Shown here in pieces: positions 25,258-34,052 of a stretch of 64,000 nt of DNA (the first letter of the stretch is position 1; the number at the start of each line of letters is the position of its first letter). The translations under genes and the position numbers were made by a program. The notes under the pieces were generated by a model that worked only from the letters and a program-made list of their open reading frames with translations, was not told the origin of the DNA and did no database searches. Source of the DNA: Collinsella sp. (lineage in GTDB: Bacteria > Actinomycetota > Coriobacteriia > Coriobacteriales > Coriobacteriaceae); assembly GCA_018380195.1 (NCBI GenBank), contig JAGZUC010000002.1, positions 73,022 through 137,021 on the forward strand, written 5' to 3'.

Positions 25258-26358
25258 GTGAAATATCTCGAGAACCCGTTTACCCCCAGTTTTGGTGAGG
25301 TTCCTGCCCATCTCGCTGGCAGACAACAGATTATTCGGGATTTGGACCGCGCCTTCTTGAGCCAGCGCAGGCGCCCAGAATTGACCTCGATCTTCTCAGG
25401 CGCGCGTGGAACCGGTAAAACCGCTCTCATGTCATCGCTCGCGACAAGGGCGGAATCCCACGGCTGGATAGCCGTAAAGACGACCGCGCTCCCGGGAATG
25501 CTTGAGGAAATCGAGTTCGGGACGAAACGCGCCGCAGCCCATCTCATCGACTCGTCCTACCACTTCGAAGTCACCGGCCTCGGAATTGCACCGCTCGGCA
25601 GCATCGAGGTCAATCGCGTTCACGATGCCTCAACCTGGCGTTATCGCATGAGCGATATCATCGACCAGCTCAACGGGGCCGGTACCGGTCTGCTCGTCAC
25701 GGTTGACGAGGTGGACCCGACACTCGACGAGATGATTCAGCTCGCAGCGACGTATCAGCACTTTGTGACCGATGGGAAACGCGTCGCCCTGCTCATGGCG
25801 GGACTTCCCAACAATGTCTCGACGTTGCTGAACCACAAGACGGTCTCGTTCCTTCGCCGCGCCCAACAATATCATCTGGGTCGCATTGCCGACTATGACG
25901 TGCGCGAGGCCTTGATTCGCACAATCCAGGAAAACGATCGCCTGGCAGATGCCGAGGGAATCGATTGAGCCGTTCGCTCGATCTCTGGTTTTCCCTTCCT
26001 ATTGCAACTCGTAGGCTACCGTGCCTGGGATCTCACAAGCGATTCGAAGGAAATCTCGTCACGCGACTTTGACCTGGGAATCAAAATCGCGCGCGACGAG
26101 ATGGACGACCGAATCCTCGCGGCAACCTATCGGGAACTCACTGCAGAGGACAAGCGATTCCTCATCGCCATGCTCGATGACGAAGAAGAGTCCACCACCG
26201 CCGACCTTATCGAGCGCCTTAAGCGTTCGCCGCAGCAGGTCTCCCGCTACCGACGCCGCATGATAGATGCCGGCATCATCGGAGAACGAGGACGAGGGCT
26301 CGTCGCATTTGAATTGCCATTCTTCCGCGACTATCTCGCGGCTCAATGCGTGAAATAG
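25258..26358 (+). pseudogene. ORC/AAA-type ATPase interrupted by in-frame TGA
   Basis: From GTG 25258 (AAGGAG upstream) the frame encodes a P-loop ATPase: GRQQIIRDL, Walker A GARGTGKT near residue 50, Walker B LLVTVDEVD, and FLRRAQQYHLGRI. TGA at 25966-25968 stops it after 236 codons. The same frame then continues to 26358 with SGFPFLLQLVGYRAW and a C-terminal winged-helix-like domain (KRFLIAMLDDEEES...RLKRSPQQVSRYRRRMIDAGII). Together they match the intact 372-residue paralogue at 28905-30023 end to end. One nonsense change (for example CGA to TGA) is the simplest explanation. The two ATPases flank the UvrA2 gene. Function is unknown. Confidence 0.82.
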
Positions 26359-26363
26359 AAATC

Positions 26364-26396
26364 AATGTGACAAAGAGGCAGTCCCTTTGTCACATT
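26364..26396. repeat. 33-bp palindromic repeat, family A copy 2
   Basis: Left arm AATGTGACAAAGAGG, right arm GTCCCTTTGTCACATT. It fills nearly all of the space between the broken ATPase gene and the convergent UvrA2 gene, and may end transcription of both. Confidence 0.8.
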
Positions 26397-26398
26397 GC

Positions 26399-28912
26399 CT
26401 ATAGGTAGCGACCGGTAATGCTCTTGGAGCAGGCCGCGATGTCGCCCGGCGTGCCGGCGCAGACGATTTGCCCGCCCGCGTCGCCACCGCCCGGGCCCAT
26501 GTCGATTACGTAATCGGCGTTACGGATAAGGTCGAGGTCATGCTCGATCACGACAACTGTGGCGCCCTTGGCAACGAGGCCGTCAAACACACTCAGCAAC
26601 ACCTGAACATCGAGCGGATGCAGGCCAATCGTGGGCTCGTCGAATACGAATACGGCATCATCCTGCACGCGGCCCATCTCGCTCGCGAGCTTGAGGCGCT
26701 GAGCCTCACCGCCCGAAAGCGCCGGCGTTGGCTCGCCAAGCGTGAGATAACCCAAACCCAGGTCGTGCAAGGTCTGCAAGCGCGCTTGAACTTTCTTAAG
26801 TCCCACCGTGGCGTCGAGGGCTTCGTCCACACTCATGTCCATAAGCTGCGGCAACGTAAGCAGGCTCCCGTCCTTGCCCTCGCGATGGATATGCGAAGCC
26901 GTGTCTGCATAACGTGAGCCGCGACATGCCGGGCAGACGATCTCGACATCGGGCAAAAACTGCACGTCGAGCGATATCGAGCCCGTGCCATCGCACGTAG
27001 GGCAGCGCAAGGCGCCAGTGTTGTAGCTAAAGGCACCCGCCTTGTAGCCGGCTGCCTTGGCCTCGGGCGTACGGGCGAAAGCGCGGCGCAGCTCATCATG
27101 GATGTCGGCATAAGTCGCCACCGTCGAGCGCACGTTGGCGCCGATAGGCGTAGCGTCAATCAGGTTTGCGCGGGCAATGCCTTCGGCATCGATCCAACGC
27201 ACATGTTTTGGCAAGCGCTCGCCGGCTGCCTGCGCCTTGAGTGCCGGGATGAGCGTCTCGAGCACCAACGTCGTCTTGCCCGAACCCGAAACGCCCGTCA
27301 CCGCGACAAGGCGACCGCGCGGGATATCGACTTCGAGCGGCTTGACGGTATGGATGGCATCGGTTGCCATGCGGATGTGACCCTGGTCGAACATTTCGTC
27401 GTCAGTCACCTGCGGGCGCAAGCGCTTGGGGTCTGCGCGCAAAAACGGGGCGATGCGGCTGCCCTGCGATTGTTCGACCTCGTCCACCGTACCCGCAGCG
27501 ATCACATTACCGCCGCCTGCTCCGGCAACGGGGCCCATCTCGACCAGATAGTCGGCTTCCGCCAGCACACGTGTATCGTGGTCGACAACAACCACGGTGT
27601 TGCCGTCATCCACCAGATCGCGCATCACGCCTACCAGACCGTCGACATTTGCCGGATGCAAGCCAATCGAGGGCTCGTCCAGCACATAAAGCACGCCCGT
27701 CGATCGGTTGCGCACCACACGGGCGAGCTGCACACGCTGGCGCTCACCCGTGGAGAGCGTGGCACCGGCGCGGTCGAGCGAAAGATAATCGAGACCCAGG
27801 TCGACCAGACGACGGGCCGCGCTCAAAAACGATTCGCAGATATCCGTCGCCATGGGTTGCATCTCGGCCGGCAAGGATGCGGGCACCCCGCGCACCCACT
27901 CAATCGCCTCGCCCAATGTCATGGCCGCCGCCTGCGCCAGATTGATACCGCGCACCTGGGGCTGGCACGCAGCCTCGGAGAGACGCGTGCCGCCGCAGTC
28001 ACGGCATGGCCCCTCGCGTAAAAAGCGCGCAACGCGCTTGAGGCCCTTGTCGTCCTTAACCTTGGCGAGTGCATTCTCGACGGTATAGACGGCGTTGTAA
28101 TAGGTAAAGTCGAGCGGCGTGGCGCCCTCGCCGTTTTTGGGAACGTAAAGAATGTGCTTCTTAACCGCCGGGCCGTGGAACACGATATCGCGCTCTTGAG
28201 GCGTGAGCTGGTTAAACGGCACGTCGGTGCGCACGCCCATCTCGCCGGCTACCTGCTTCATCAGATCCCACATGAGCGTACCCCAGGGAAGCACCGCGCC
28301 TTCGTTGATGGTCTTTGACTCGTCGGGCACCAGGCTCGCCTCGTCCACCTCGCGCATGACACCGGTGCCGCCACAGGTGGGGCATGCACCGCCGCTATTG
28401 AAAGCCAAATCCTCGGCACCCGGCGCGTAGAACTCGCGGCCGCATGCGGGGCACGTGAGCGACAGGCCCGCAGCCACATTAAGGCTCGGCTCCACACGCG
28501 CCCCGCAATGCGGGCACACGTGATGGGCACAGCGGCTAAAGAGCAGACGCAGGCTGTTGTTGAGCTCGGTCATGGTGCCAAAGGTGGAACGCACGCCCGG
28601 CACGCTGGGGCGCTGATGCAATGCGAGCGCCGCCGGCACGTGCAGTACCTCGTCCACCTGGGCGTGTTCGGCCTGCGTTAGGCGACGTCGAGTATAGGTG
28701 CTGAGTGCTTCCAAGTAGCGACGCGAGCCCTCAGCATAAAGAACCCCCAGCGCCAGCGAACTCTTACCCGAACCCGATACGCCGGCAATACCCACGAGCT
28801 TTCCCAGCGGAATGTCGATACCGATGTCCTTGAGGTTATGGACGCGCGCGCCACGTACCTCGATAGCCTGCGGGCTCATCTTCTGTTCCGTCACCTTTAT
28901 CACCCTACTCAT
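26399..28912 (-). CDS. UvrA class II (UvrA2/DrrC-like) ABC ATPase
   Basis: The 837-residue protein has two ABC modules of UvrA type. The N-terminal module shows Walker A GVSGSGKS (44-51), a zinc module with paired CxxC motifs, a variant signature LSTGE and LDEPSIGLHP. The C-terminal module shows GVSGSGKTT, a second CxxC pair, LSGGEAQ and FDEPTIGLHP. It is about 100 residues shorter than UvrA and looks like UvrA2, which lacks the UvrB-binding region and is linked to resistance against DNA-damaging drugs rather than general excision repair. ATG 28912 overlaps the stop of the upstream ATPase gene by 8 bases, so the two are translationally coupled; ATG 28879 is an alternative start. Confidence 0.88.
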   Translation of the reverse strand: MSRVIKVTEQKMSPQAIEVRGARVHNLKDIGIDIPLGKLVGIAGVSGSGKSSLALGVLYAEGSRRYLEALSTYTRRRLTQAEHAQVDEVLHVPAALALHQRPSVPGVRSTFGTMTELNNSLRLLFSRCAHHVCPHCGARVEPSLNVAAGLSLTCPACGREFYAPGAEDLAFNSGGACPTCGGTGVMREVDEASLVPDESKTINEGAVLPWGTLMWDLMKQVAGEMGVRTDVPFNQLTPQERDIVFHGPAVKKHILYVPKNGEGATPLDFTYYNAVYTVENALAKVKDDKGLKRVARFLREGPCRDCGGTRLSEAACQPQVRGINLAQAAAMTLGEAIEWVRGVPASLPAEMQPMATDICESFLSAARRLVDLGLDYLSLDRAGATLSTGERQRVQLARVVRNRSTGVLYVLDEPSIGLHPANVDGLVGVMRDLVDDGNTVVVVDHDTRVLAEADYLVEMGPVAGAGGGNVIAAGTVDEVEQSQGSRIAPFLRADPKRLRPQVTDDEMFDQGHIRMATDAIHTVKPLEVDIPRGRLVAVTGVSGSGKTTLVLETLIPALKAQAAGERLPKHVRWIDAEGIARANLIDATPIGANVRSTVATYADIHDELRRAFARTPEAKAAGYKAGAFSYNTGALRCPTCDGTGSISLDVQFLPDVEIVCPACRGSRYADTASHIHREGKDGSLLTLPQLMDMSVDEALDATVGLKKVQARLQTLHDLGLGYLTLGEPTPALSGGEAQRLKLASEMGRVQDDAVFVFDEPTIGLHPLDVQVLLSVFDGLVAKGATVVVIEHDLDLIRNADYVIDMGPGGGDAGGQIVCAGTPGDIAACSKSITGRYL

Positions 28913-30023
28913 GCCATAAAACTCGATCGCGAATGTACGCGCCCAGCATGGGCACGGTAAACCGGACGAGGCCGTATCCGGCAGCTTCGATGACGCGCTC
29001 GCGAATCAGGCTTGCGCGATATTTACTCGCCCAGCTCTGGGTACGCTCGCAGCGCTCAATGATATCCGCCATGCGCGTCGGTTTGCCCTCGTCAACCGCC
29101 ATGGCCTCGATAAAGAGGCGCTGTGGACTGCGCAGCCCGTAATACAGAGGCGCGTCAACCGCTTCGTAGAACTCGGAGACGGCATCCGCATGGCCATCCT
29201 CGACATCGCGCCTTTCGATGACCTGCGAGCTACGCCGGACAGCAGACCGCCACATGTAATAGCCCACCAGCTGAACCATATAGGGATGCCCCATGCTCTT
29301 GCGCGCCGCAAGGTCCGCCGTCTCCGCGTCAACGTAAAGACCAGCATCTTTGACCGCCTGGATATATGAATCACGCACCTTGGGCAAGGATATCGCCCCC
29401 AGCGTACGCTGCTGGGCACGCCGCAAAAACGTCACGCTCGGCTCTTCGAGCAGGTCGTCAACCATACTGGGTAAGCCGGCGAACACCAGCGCAAGACCAC
29501 GCTGCTCGCTATCGGGCAAGCCCGTGGCATCCTGGTCTCCGAGCACCTGCTGATAGAGAACGGCAAGGGCCGCCAGCTCCTCGATAGACGCCGATTGCGC
29601 CTCGTCAATCGCAAACAGTATGCCTTTGCCTGGACCGAGCTTCTTGAGGCGCTCGTTGACCAGCCCTCGCAACATCTCGCCCTTTGCCCGCGCCGCCTCG
29701 ACTGACATCCGACCAAACGACGGACCGAACTCCATTGACGTCACAACGGGTTTATTCGAGCGAAGCGCGTCGGCCAATCGGTCGCATAAGCCAAGCGAAG
29801 CGGAATCGGAGACAACCGCCCATCCGCGCTCGCTAGCTAAACGCTGCAGCTCCCGCAGGAGAACCGTCTTGCCGCAGCCGCGGTTTCCCGTAATGAGCAT
29901 GAGCCTACCCGGCGCTCCGGCGCCGTTATCGAGCCCTTCCTCGAAATCTTCGATGACCGACTCGCGACCGATGAGTATCGGAGGCCGCTTGCCAGCCGTG
30001 GGCTTAAAGGGATTTGGATTCAT
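28905..30023 (-). CDS. ORC/AAA-type ATPase coupled to UvrA2
   Basis: The 372-residue protein has Walker A GNRGCGKT near residue 50, Walker B ILFAIDEAQ near 140, a sensor-like FAGLP segment, FLRRAQQRTLGAI and, at the C-terminus, a winged-helix-like domain (TRMADIIERCERTQSWASKYRASLIRERVIEA region). The family resembles archaeal Orc1/STAND-like regulators and is often annotated simply as ATP-binding protein. AGGAGG precedes ATG 30023. It is the first gene of an operon with the UvrA2 gene. Three tandem 10-bp repeats lie just upstream. A sensing or regulatory role for the UvrA2 response is inferred from context. Confidence 0.82.
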   Translation of the reverse strand: MNPNPFKPTAGKRPPILIGRESVIEDFEEGLDNGAGAPGRLMLITGNRGCGKTVLLRELQRLASERGWAVVSDSASLGLCDRLADALRSNKPVVTSMEFGPSFGRMSVEAARAKGEMLRGLVNERLKKLGPGKGILFAIDEAQSASIEELAALAVLYQQVLGDQDATGLPDSEQRGLALVFAGLPSMVDDLLEEPSVTFLRRAQQRTLGAISLPKVRDSYIQAVKDAGLYVDAETADLAARKSMGHPYMVQLVGYYMWRSAVRRSSQVIERRDVEDGHADAVSEFYEAVDAPLYYGLRSPQRLFIEAMAVDEGKPTRMADIIERCERTQSWASKYRASLIRERVIEAAGYGLVRFTVPMLGAYIRDRVLWHE

Positions 30024-30057
30024 GTCGGCCTCCTCGGATTGGCAAACCCTGGAAATA

Positions 30058-30087
30058 GTTATACCAACTTATACCGAGTTATACCAA
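30058..30087 (-). promoter_or_regulatory. Three tandem 10-bp repeats upstream of ATPase-UvrA2 operon
   Basis: On the plus strand (G/C)TTATACC(A/G)A occurs three times without gaps, at 30058-30067, 30068-30077 and 30078-30087. Units are spaced by one helical turn and contain TATAA-like -10 sequences in minus-strand reading. They begin 35 bp upstream of the ATPase start and look like an operator array or overlapping promoters. Confidence 0.6.
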
Positions 30088-30090
30088 TAG

Positions 30091-30123
30091 CATGTGACAA
30101 AGGAACTGTCCCTTTGTCACATG
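30091..30123. repeat. 33-bp palindromic repeat, family A copy 3
   Basis: Left arm CATGTGACAAAGGAA, right arm GTCCCTTTGTCACATG. It supplies the TGA stop (30117-30119) of the minus-strand Tet(M)-like gene, from the same position in the element as at trmL. Confidence 0.82.
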
Positions 30124-32120
30124 TGGCCGAAAAACTCGGCGTCTGCTGCTCGCCAGGGGCGGAAGGTGGCGGGATCGATCTTTACGTGCGCCGCGGCGGG
30201 TACGTCGTACCATTTGACCGTGTAACCGGCGCCGTGAGAGCAAAAGACCGAGTCGGGCGTGTTGGGCAGATCGGCTTCTGGCTCATAGGCGGCCGTCTCG
30301 ATGACGCGCTCGGCATCATGGCAAGCCGCATAGCCGGCAAACTCTAGATACAGATGTCCGCGACCACTCGTGTAGGCAGCCACCTCCAGCGCGTAATCCT
30401 GCACTTCGGATGCCGGCACGCGACCCACAAGCTTCGCCCGGTCTCCCGCCATCGTCGGCGGCTCGTACTCGGCACCCATACGCGTGGCATCCGAGAGCGC
30501 CCGGCCCACGCACTCCCCCGGCACCTCGAGCTCAAAGCGATACCACGGCTCCAACAGTACCGCCGCGCCGGCCTCACGCGCCTGCATGAGCCCCTGACGA
30601 ATCGCGCGGTACGTGGCCTGGCGAAAATCGCCGCCCTCGGTGTGTTTGGCATGCGCGCGGCCGCCCGTGAGCGTAATGCACACATCGGTGATGGGCGAGC
30701 CGGTCAGCGCGCCCAGGTGATCGCGCTCCATGGCGTTGGTGAGTGCCAAACGCTGCCAGTTAAGATCGAGCTCGTCGGTCGAGGTCACGGTGCCAAACTG
30801 CACGCCCGAACCCGCTGGCAACGGCTCCAGGCGTAGATGCACCTCGGCATAGTGGCGCAGTGGCTCAAAGTGGCCCACGCCCTCGACCGGCTGCGAAATA
30901 GTCTCCTTATAGAGAATGCCGCCGGGCTCAAACGCAATCGAAAGGCCAAAGCGATCGCCCAGCACCCGCTGCACGACCTCGAGTTGCACGGCGCCCATCA
31001 ACTGCAAATGAATCTGCTCAAGATGCGTATTCCAGCTTACGCCGAGCATGGGATCCTCGTCCGCCAACTCAGTCAGCGCTTTGAACACCGCGTGGACATC
31101 GTGTTCGCCCGGAAGCACCGTATAGGTGAGGACCGGCGCAATGACGGGCGCATCGCCCGCAGGCTCCGCGCCCAGGGCATCCCCCGGGCGAACGTGCGCA
31201 AGACCCGTCACGGCACAAATACCGCCAGCAGCAACTTCTTGGGCAAGCTCATACTTCTCGCCGTTATAGATGCGTACCTGATCGACCTTTTGCTCCCATG
31301 CCTCGGCACCGGAACGTCCGTCAATCATCTGCTTGGCATGCAGTGTGCCGCCGGTTACTTTAACCCATGCCAAGCGCTCGCCGCGATCCCCGCGGCTGAC
31401 ACGATAGACGCGCGCGGCAAACTCCGGGAGCCACGCCTGTTCACGCATCAGCGCGCATATGCCATCCAGCAGCTCGTCCACGCCTTGGTCCTTGAGCGCC
31501 GAGCCGGCAAAGCAGGGAAAGAGCTTGCGCTCGGCAACCATGCGCGACAGCGTTGCGACAGAAAGCTCGCCCGCTTCAAGAAACTCCTCGAGCGCCGCCT
31601 CGTCCAACGCAGCAGCGTCCTCCTGAACGGCGCCGCCCGCCAGCAGTTCGTTGGCATCCAGGCAGCCTTCGGAAAGACGCTGCCCGAGCTGTGCCAGCAA
31701 AATATCGCGACCGGGATTCTCCAAATCAATTTTGTTGATAAAGATGAACGTCGGAATGTCATAGCGCGCAAGCAGGCGCCACAGAGTTTCGGTATGCCCC
31801 TGCACGCCATCGTTGGCACCCACAACCAAAATCGCGTAGTCCAGCGCGCGCAATGTGCGCTCCGACTCGGCAGAAAAATCGACATGCCCCGGCGCATCCA
31901 CGAGCATGACGTGGGTATCGCCATGATCGAGTACGGCCTGCGACGAGAAGATCGTAATGCCGCGCTCGCGCTCGATCGCGTTAGTGTCCAGATGCGAATC
32001 GCCATCGTCCACGCGGCCGCGCTTGCGGATGCGACCCGCGTTGAACAGCATGGCCTCGGCCAACGTGGTCTTGCCGGCATCGACATGCGCCAAGATTCCA
32101 ACGACCGCTTGCTTCGACAT
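30117..32120 (-). CDS. Tet(M)/Tet(O)-like ribosomal protection GTPase
   Basis: A 667-residue EF-G relative. The G domain has G1 AHVDAGKTT (11-19), a RGITIFSSQA switch region, G3 DAPGHVDF and G4 NKID. EF-G-like domains II-V follow, ending with a C-terminal helix region. Proteins of this group bind the ribosome and remove tetracycline, but many intestinal bacteria carry divergent chromosomal members of unproven activity. The start is ATG 32120, with AGAGGAGAGCC upstream. It lies downstream of a terminator and ends in a family A palindrome. Resistance is inferred, not shown. Confidence 0.85.
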   Translation of the reverse strand: MSKQAVVGILAHVDAGKTTLAEAMLFNAGRIRKRGRVDDGDSHLDTNAIERERGITIFSSQAVLDHGDTHVMLVDAPGHVDFSAESERTLRALDYAILVVGANDGVQGHTETLWRLLARYDIPTFIFINKIDLENPGRDILLAQLGQRLSEGCLDANELLAGGAVQEDAAALDEAALEEFLEAGELSVATLSRMVAERKLFPCFAGSALKDQGVDELLDGICALMREQAWLPEFAARVYRVSRGDRGERLAWVKVTGGTLHAKQMIDGRSGAEAWEQKVDQVRIYNGEKYELAQEVAAGGICAVTGLAHVRPGDALGAEPAGDAPVIAPVLTYTVLPGEHDVHAVFKALTELADEDPMLGVSWNTHLEQIHLQLMGAVQLEVVQRVLGDRFGLSIAFEPGGILYKETISQPVEGVGHFEPLRHYAEVHLRLEPLPAGSGVQFGTVTSTDELDLNWQRLALTNAMERDHLGALTGSPITDVCITLTGGRAHAKHTEGGDFRQATYRAIRQGLMQAREAGAAVLLEPWYRFELEVPGECVGRALSDATRMGAEYEPPTMAGDRAKLVGRVPASEVQDYALEVAAYTSGRGHLYLEFAGYAACHDAERVIETAAYEPEADLPNTPDSVFCSHGAGYTVKWYDVPAAAHVKIDPATFRPWRAADAEFFGHM

Positions 32121-32308
32121 GGCTCTCCTCTTATTGCAAGCCCATCGCACGCGGCAACGGGCGTTCACGCTCCACACTGGATGATACAATTTACGGGCCG
32201 GCGGGCGAAGCGGGCCCTATCCCCCGACCGAGCTCATCGCCCCGCGTTGCCGCGCGGCGATTTTCGTAGGTTCGCGCCTTGCGAAAGCCGGCTTGCAAAT
32301 CAGCGCAG

Positions 32309-32345
32309 CGAACGAAAATGGCCCCGCCCGGGCCATTTTCGTTCG
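32309..32345. terminator. Long perfect terminator hairpin
   Basis: CGAACGAAAATGGCCC (32309-32324) pairs perfectly with 32330-32345 around CGCCC. Reading on the minus strand it follows the GNAT gene, with T-rich stem ends, and isolates the Tet(M)-like gene. Confidence 0.85.
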
Positions 32346-32373
32346 TGCGAATTGTTGACACGCGCCCCTGCTT

Positions 32374-32862
32374 TTACGCCTCGCGCAGCCAATCGAACGC
32401 GACACGCGCCGTGCCGTCGGACACATAGACGATACCGGCGCGCTCAAAGCCAGCCTTTAAGATGGCACCCTGCATGGGCAGGTTGTCCTGATGCGTGTCG
32501 ATGCGCAGGTGATCGGCACGCTCCTTGGCAAAGGCAAACATCGCAGCCGCGATACCGTGCACGGTGCCGTCGGATGCCACACGGTGCAGCACGGCGTACG
32601 GAGCGTCGCTACGCCATTGACCGTCCTCAATTGCGTCATAGCACTCGTCCGGACCCGGCAAAAAGGCAAACGTCGCCACCACGCGGCCGTCGACTTCGCA
32701 CACATAGCTGCCACCGGCGGCGATATCGGCAGCCAGCTGCTCGGCAGAAGGCGTGCCCTCGGGCCACTGCGTGGCGTTGCCATGCGCGCGCATAAAGGCG
32801 CGGGCCGTGTCATAGATAGCCATGACGGCGGGAATGTCGGTATCGAGGGTTTTTCTGATCAT
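32374..32862 (-). CDS. GNAT-family N-acetyltransferase
   Basis: The 162-residue protein has the GNAT pattern: an N-terminal IRKTLDTDIPAVMAIYDTAR start, a central beta-strand pair (VATFAFLPG), and the acyl-CoA binding region around GIAAAMFAFAKERADHLRIDTH. The C-terminal part GAILKAGFERAGIVYV is typical of this fold. The substrate is unknown. ATG 32862 is used; an in-frame GTG sits one codon earlier. It shares a near-symmetric promoter region with the divergent zinc-ribbon gene. Confidence 0.85.
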   Translation of the reverse strand: MIRKTLDTDIPAVMAIYDTARAFMRAHGNATQWPEGTPSAEQLAADIAAGGSYVCEVDGRVVATFAFLPGPDECYDAIEDGQWRSDAPYAVLHRVASDGTVHGIAAAMFAFAKERADHLRIDTHQDNLPMQGAILKAGFERAGIVYVSDGTARVAFDWLREA

Positions 32863-32883
32863 CACGCGGCGACCTCACGTTTA

Positions 32884-32914
32884 TTGGTATCACTTTGATT
32901 GGGCAATGATACCA
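32884..32914. promoter_or_regulatory. Near-symmetric divergent promoter
   Basis: TTGGTA (32884-32889) and TGATAC (32907-32912), 17 bp apart, form a plausible plus-strand promoter. Because TGGTATCA and TGATACCA are inverted copies, nearly the same boxes (CTGGTA, TGATAC) read on the minus strand, so one site could serve both the GNAT and the zinc-ribbon genes. Confidence 0.45.
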
Positions 32915-32939
32915 GCGTCTGGAGAGGGGCACGAAGCAG

Positions 32940-33236
32940 ATGGGAAGCAAAAAGCGAGCCGCCTGGTCAAAAGCAAAAAGCGAGTTTTTGAGCACTGCCA
33001 CCGGCGGCGATATGAGCGACCTGTTTGCACGCGAGGACGAGCGCCGCGACGCCCTGGACGCCGAGCGCGATGAGGCCTGGCGCTACAAATCGTGCGAGCG
33101 CAAAAACCGTTACGACACGCGCGCCGAGGCCGAGGCAGTTATGGCCGACTGCGAAAGCCGCGGGCGGCGCGGTTTGGCCTGCTACAAATGCGAATACTGC
33201 GGTGGATGGCACCTGACGTCGCACCCTTGGAAATAG
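32940..33236 (+). CDS. Small zinc-ribbon-like protein
   Basis: This 98-residue basic and acidic protein of unknown function carries Cys52, Cys71, Cys81, Cys84, Cys87 and His91 in the C-terminal half (YKCEYCGGWHLTSHPWK). The spacing suggests one zinc site. Similar short proteins ending in YxCxxCxxWHLT are found in actinobacteria, with no assigned role. The N-terminal half is charged and may be disordered. The ribosome binding site before ATG 32940 is weak. Confidence 0.65.
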   Translation: MGSKKRAAWSKAKSEFLSTATGGDMSDLFAREDERRDALDAERDEAWRYKSCERKNRYDTRAEAEAVMADCESRGRRGLACYKCEYCGGWHLTSHPWK

Positions 33237-33284
33237 GCGCCGCATCGGCACGGCACTAGCGAAGCCCCGGTAATCGCACGCAAG

Positions 33285-33989
33285 CTACGGGCGCGGCGGC
33301 ACCAAAACATCGTAACGAACGGCCTTGCCCGCAAGTTGATAGCTCGGCTTAACGCCGGCAAGCAGTGGCCCCTTCACCGGTCGCTTGATAACGACCTTGC
33401 GCGGGTGCACCGCAAGCGCAGCTTCGACCAACGTCTCCTCATCGGCGCACGGCTGTTCCAGATGATGCAAGAGTTGGAACTTCTTTTTAACCGCCGCGCT
33501 CTTGGTGCGTCCGGGAAACATGGGGTCCAGATACACCACGTCAGGAGCGGTGAGCTCGCCCTGCCCGATCAGCCCAGCTGTATGGCGAAGGCCGGCAATG
33601 CTGTCCTCGCCCGCATGTAAGCGCATGCGCGCCACGGCTGTCGCAAGCGCCGGATCATCTGCCGCGCGATCCAAGGCATCCTTGAGGAGCGCCGCGATCA
33701 CGCAATCCTGCTCATACAGATCGACGGTAAAGCCCGCGGCCGCCAGCAGCAGCGAATCCTCGCCAAAGCCTGCCGTGGCGTCAATCGCCCATGGGCTCTC
33801 GATGCCTTTTGCGCGCGCAGCCTTTACCAGCAGTTCTTGCTGCAGACGGCCCTGCTTGAGCCGTGGAAGCATGCGGCCAAAATCGGCACGCAGCTCCATC
33901 GTGCCGTCGGTGAGCGTGAGGCCCTCGGACTTCCCGATCAGCTCAAGCCCCGCGGACCGAGCAACAGAAAAGGGATCGACGACGCCCAT
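33285..33989 (-). CDS. rsmJ: 16S rRNA (guanine-1516 N2)-methyltransferase, RsmJ-like
   Basis: A 234-residue class I SAM methyltransferase with IDATAGFGEDSLLLAAAG as the SAM-binding motif. A YEQDCVIAALLKDAL stretch follows, and VVYLDPMFP-GRTKSAAVKKK matches the RsmJ catalytic motif DPMFP. RsmJ modifies helix 45 of 16S rRNA in the small subunit. AAGGAG lies 5 bases before ATG 33989. A 47-codon membrane-peptide gene lies 63 bp upstream on the same strand. Confidence 0.88.
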   Translation of the reverse strand: MGVVDPFSVARSAGLELIGKSEGLTLTDGTMELRADFGRMLPRLKQGRLQQELLVKAARAKGIESPWAIDATAGFGEDSLLLAAAGFTVDLYEQDCVIAALLKDALDRAADDPALATAVARMRLHAGEDSIAGLRHTAGLIGQGELTAPDVVYLDPMFPGRTKSAAVKKKFQLLHHLEQPCADEETLVEAALAVHPRKVVIKRPVKGPLLAGVKPSYQLAGKAVRYDVLVPPRP

Positions 33990-34052
33990 GGGTACTCCTT
34001 AACAAGCAAAACGAATACGTGAGCGCCGTTTATGTCGGCACCCAACCGTCCG

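Noticed and set aside
30058..30087. CRISPR-like or iteron origin
   Set aside because: Only three 10-bp units without spacers and no replication gene; an operator array is simpler.
30837..32795. 652-codon open frame antisense to the Tet(M)-like gene
   Set aside because: No recognisable domain, opposite a gene with intact GTPase motifs, and crosses the terminator at 32309-32345.
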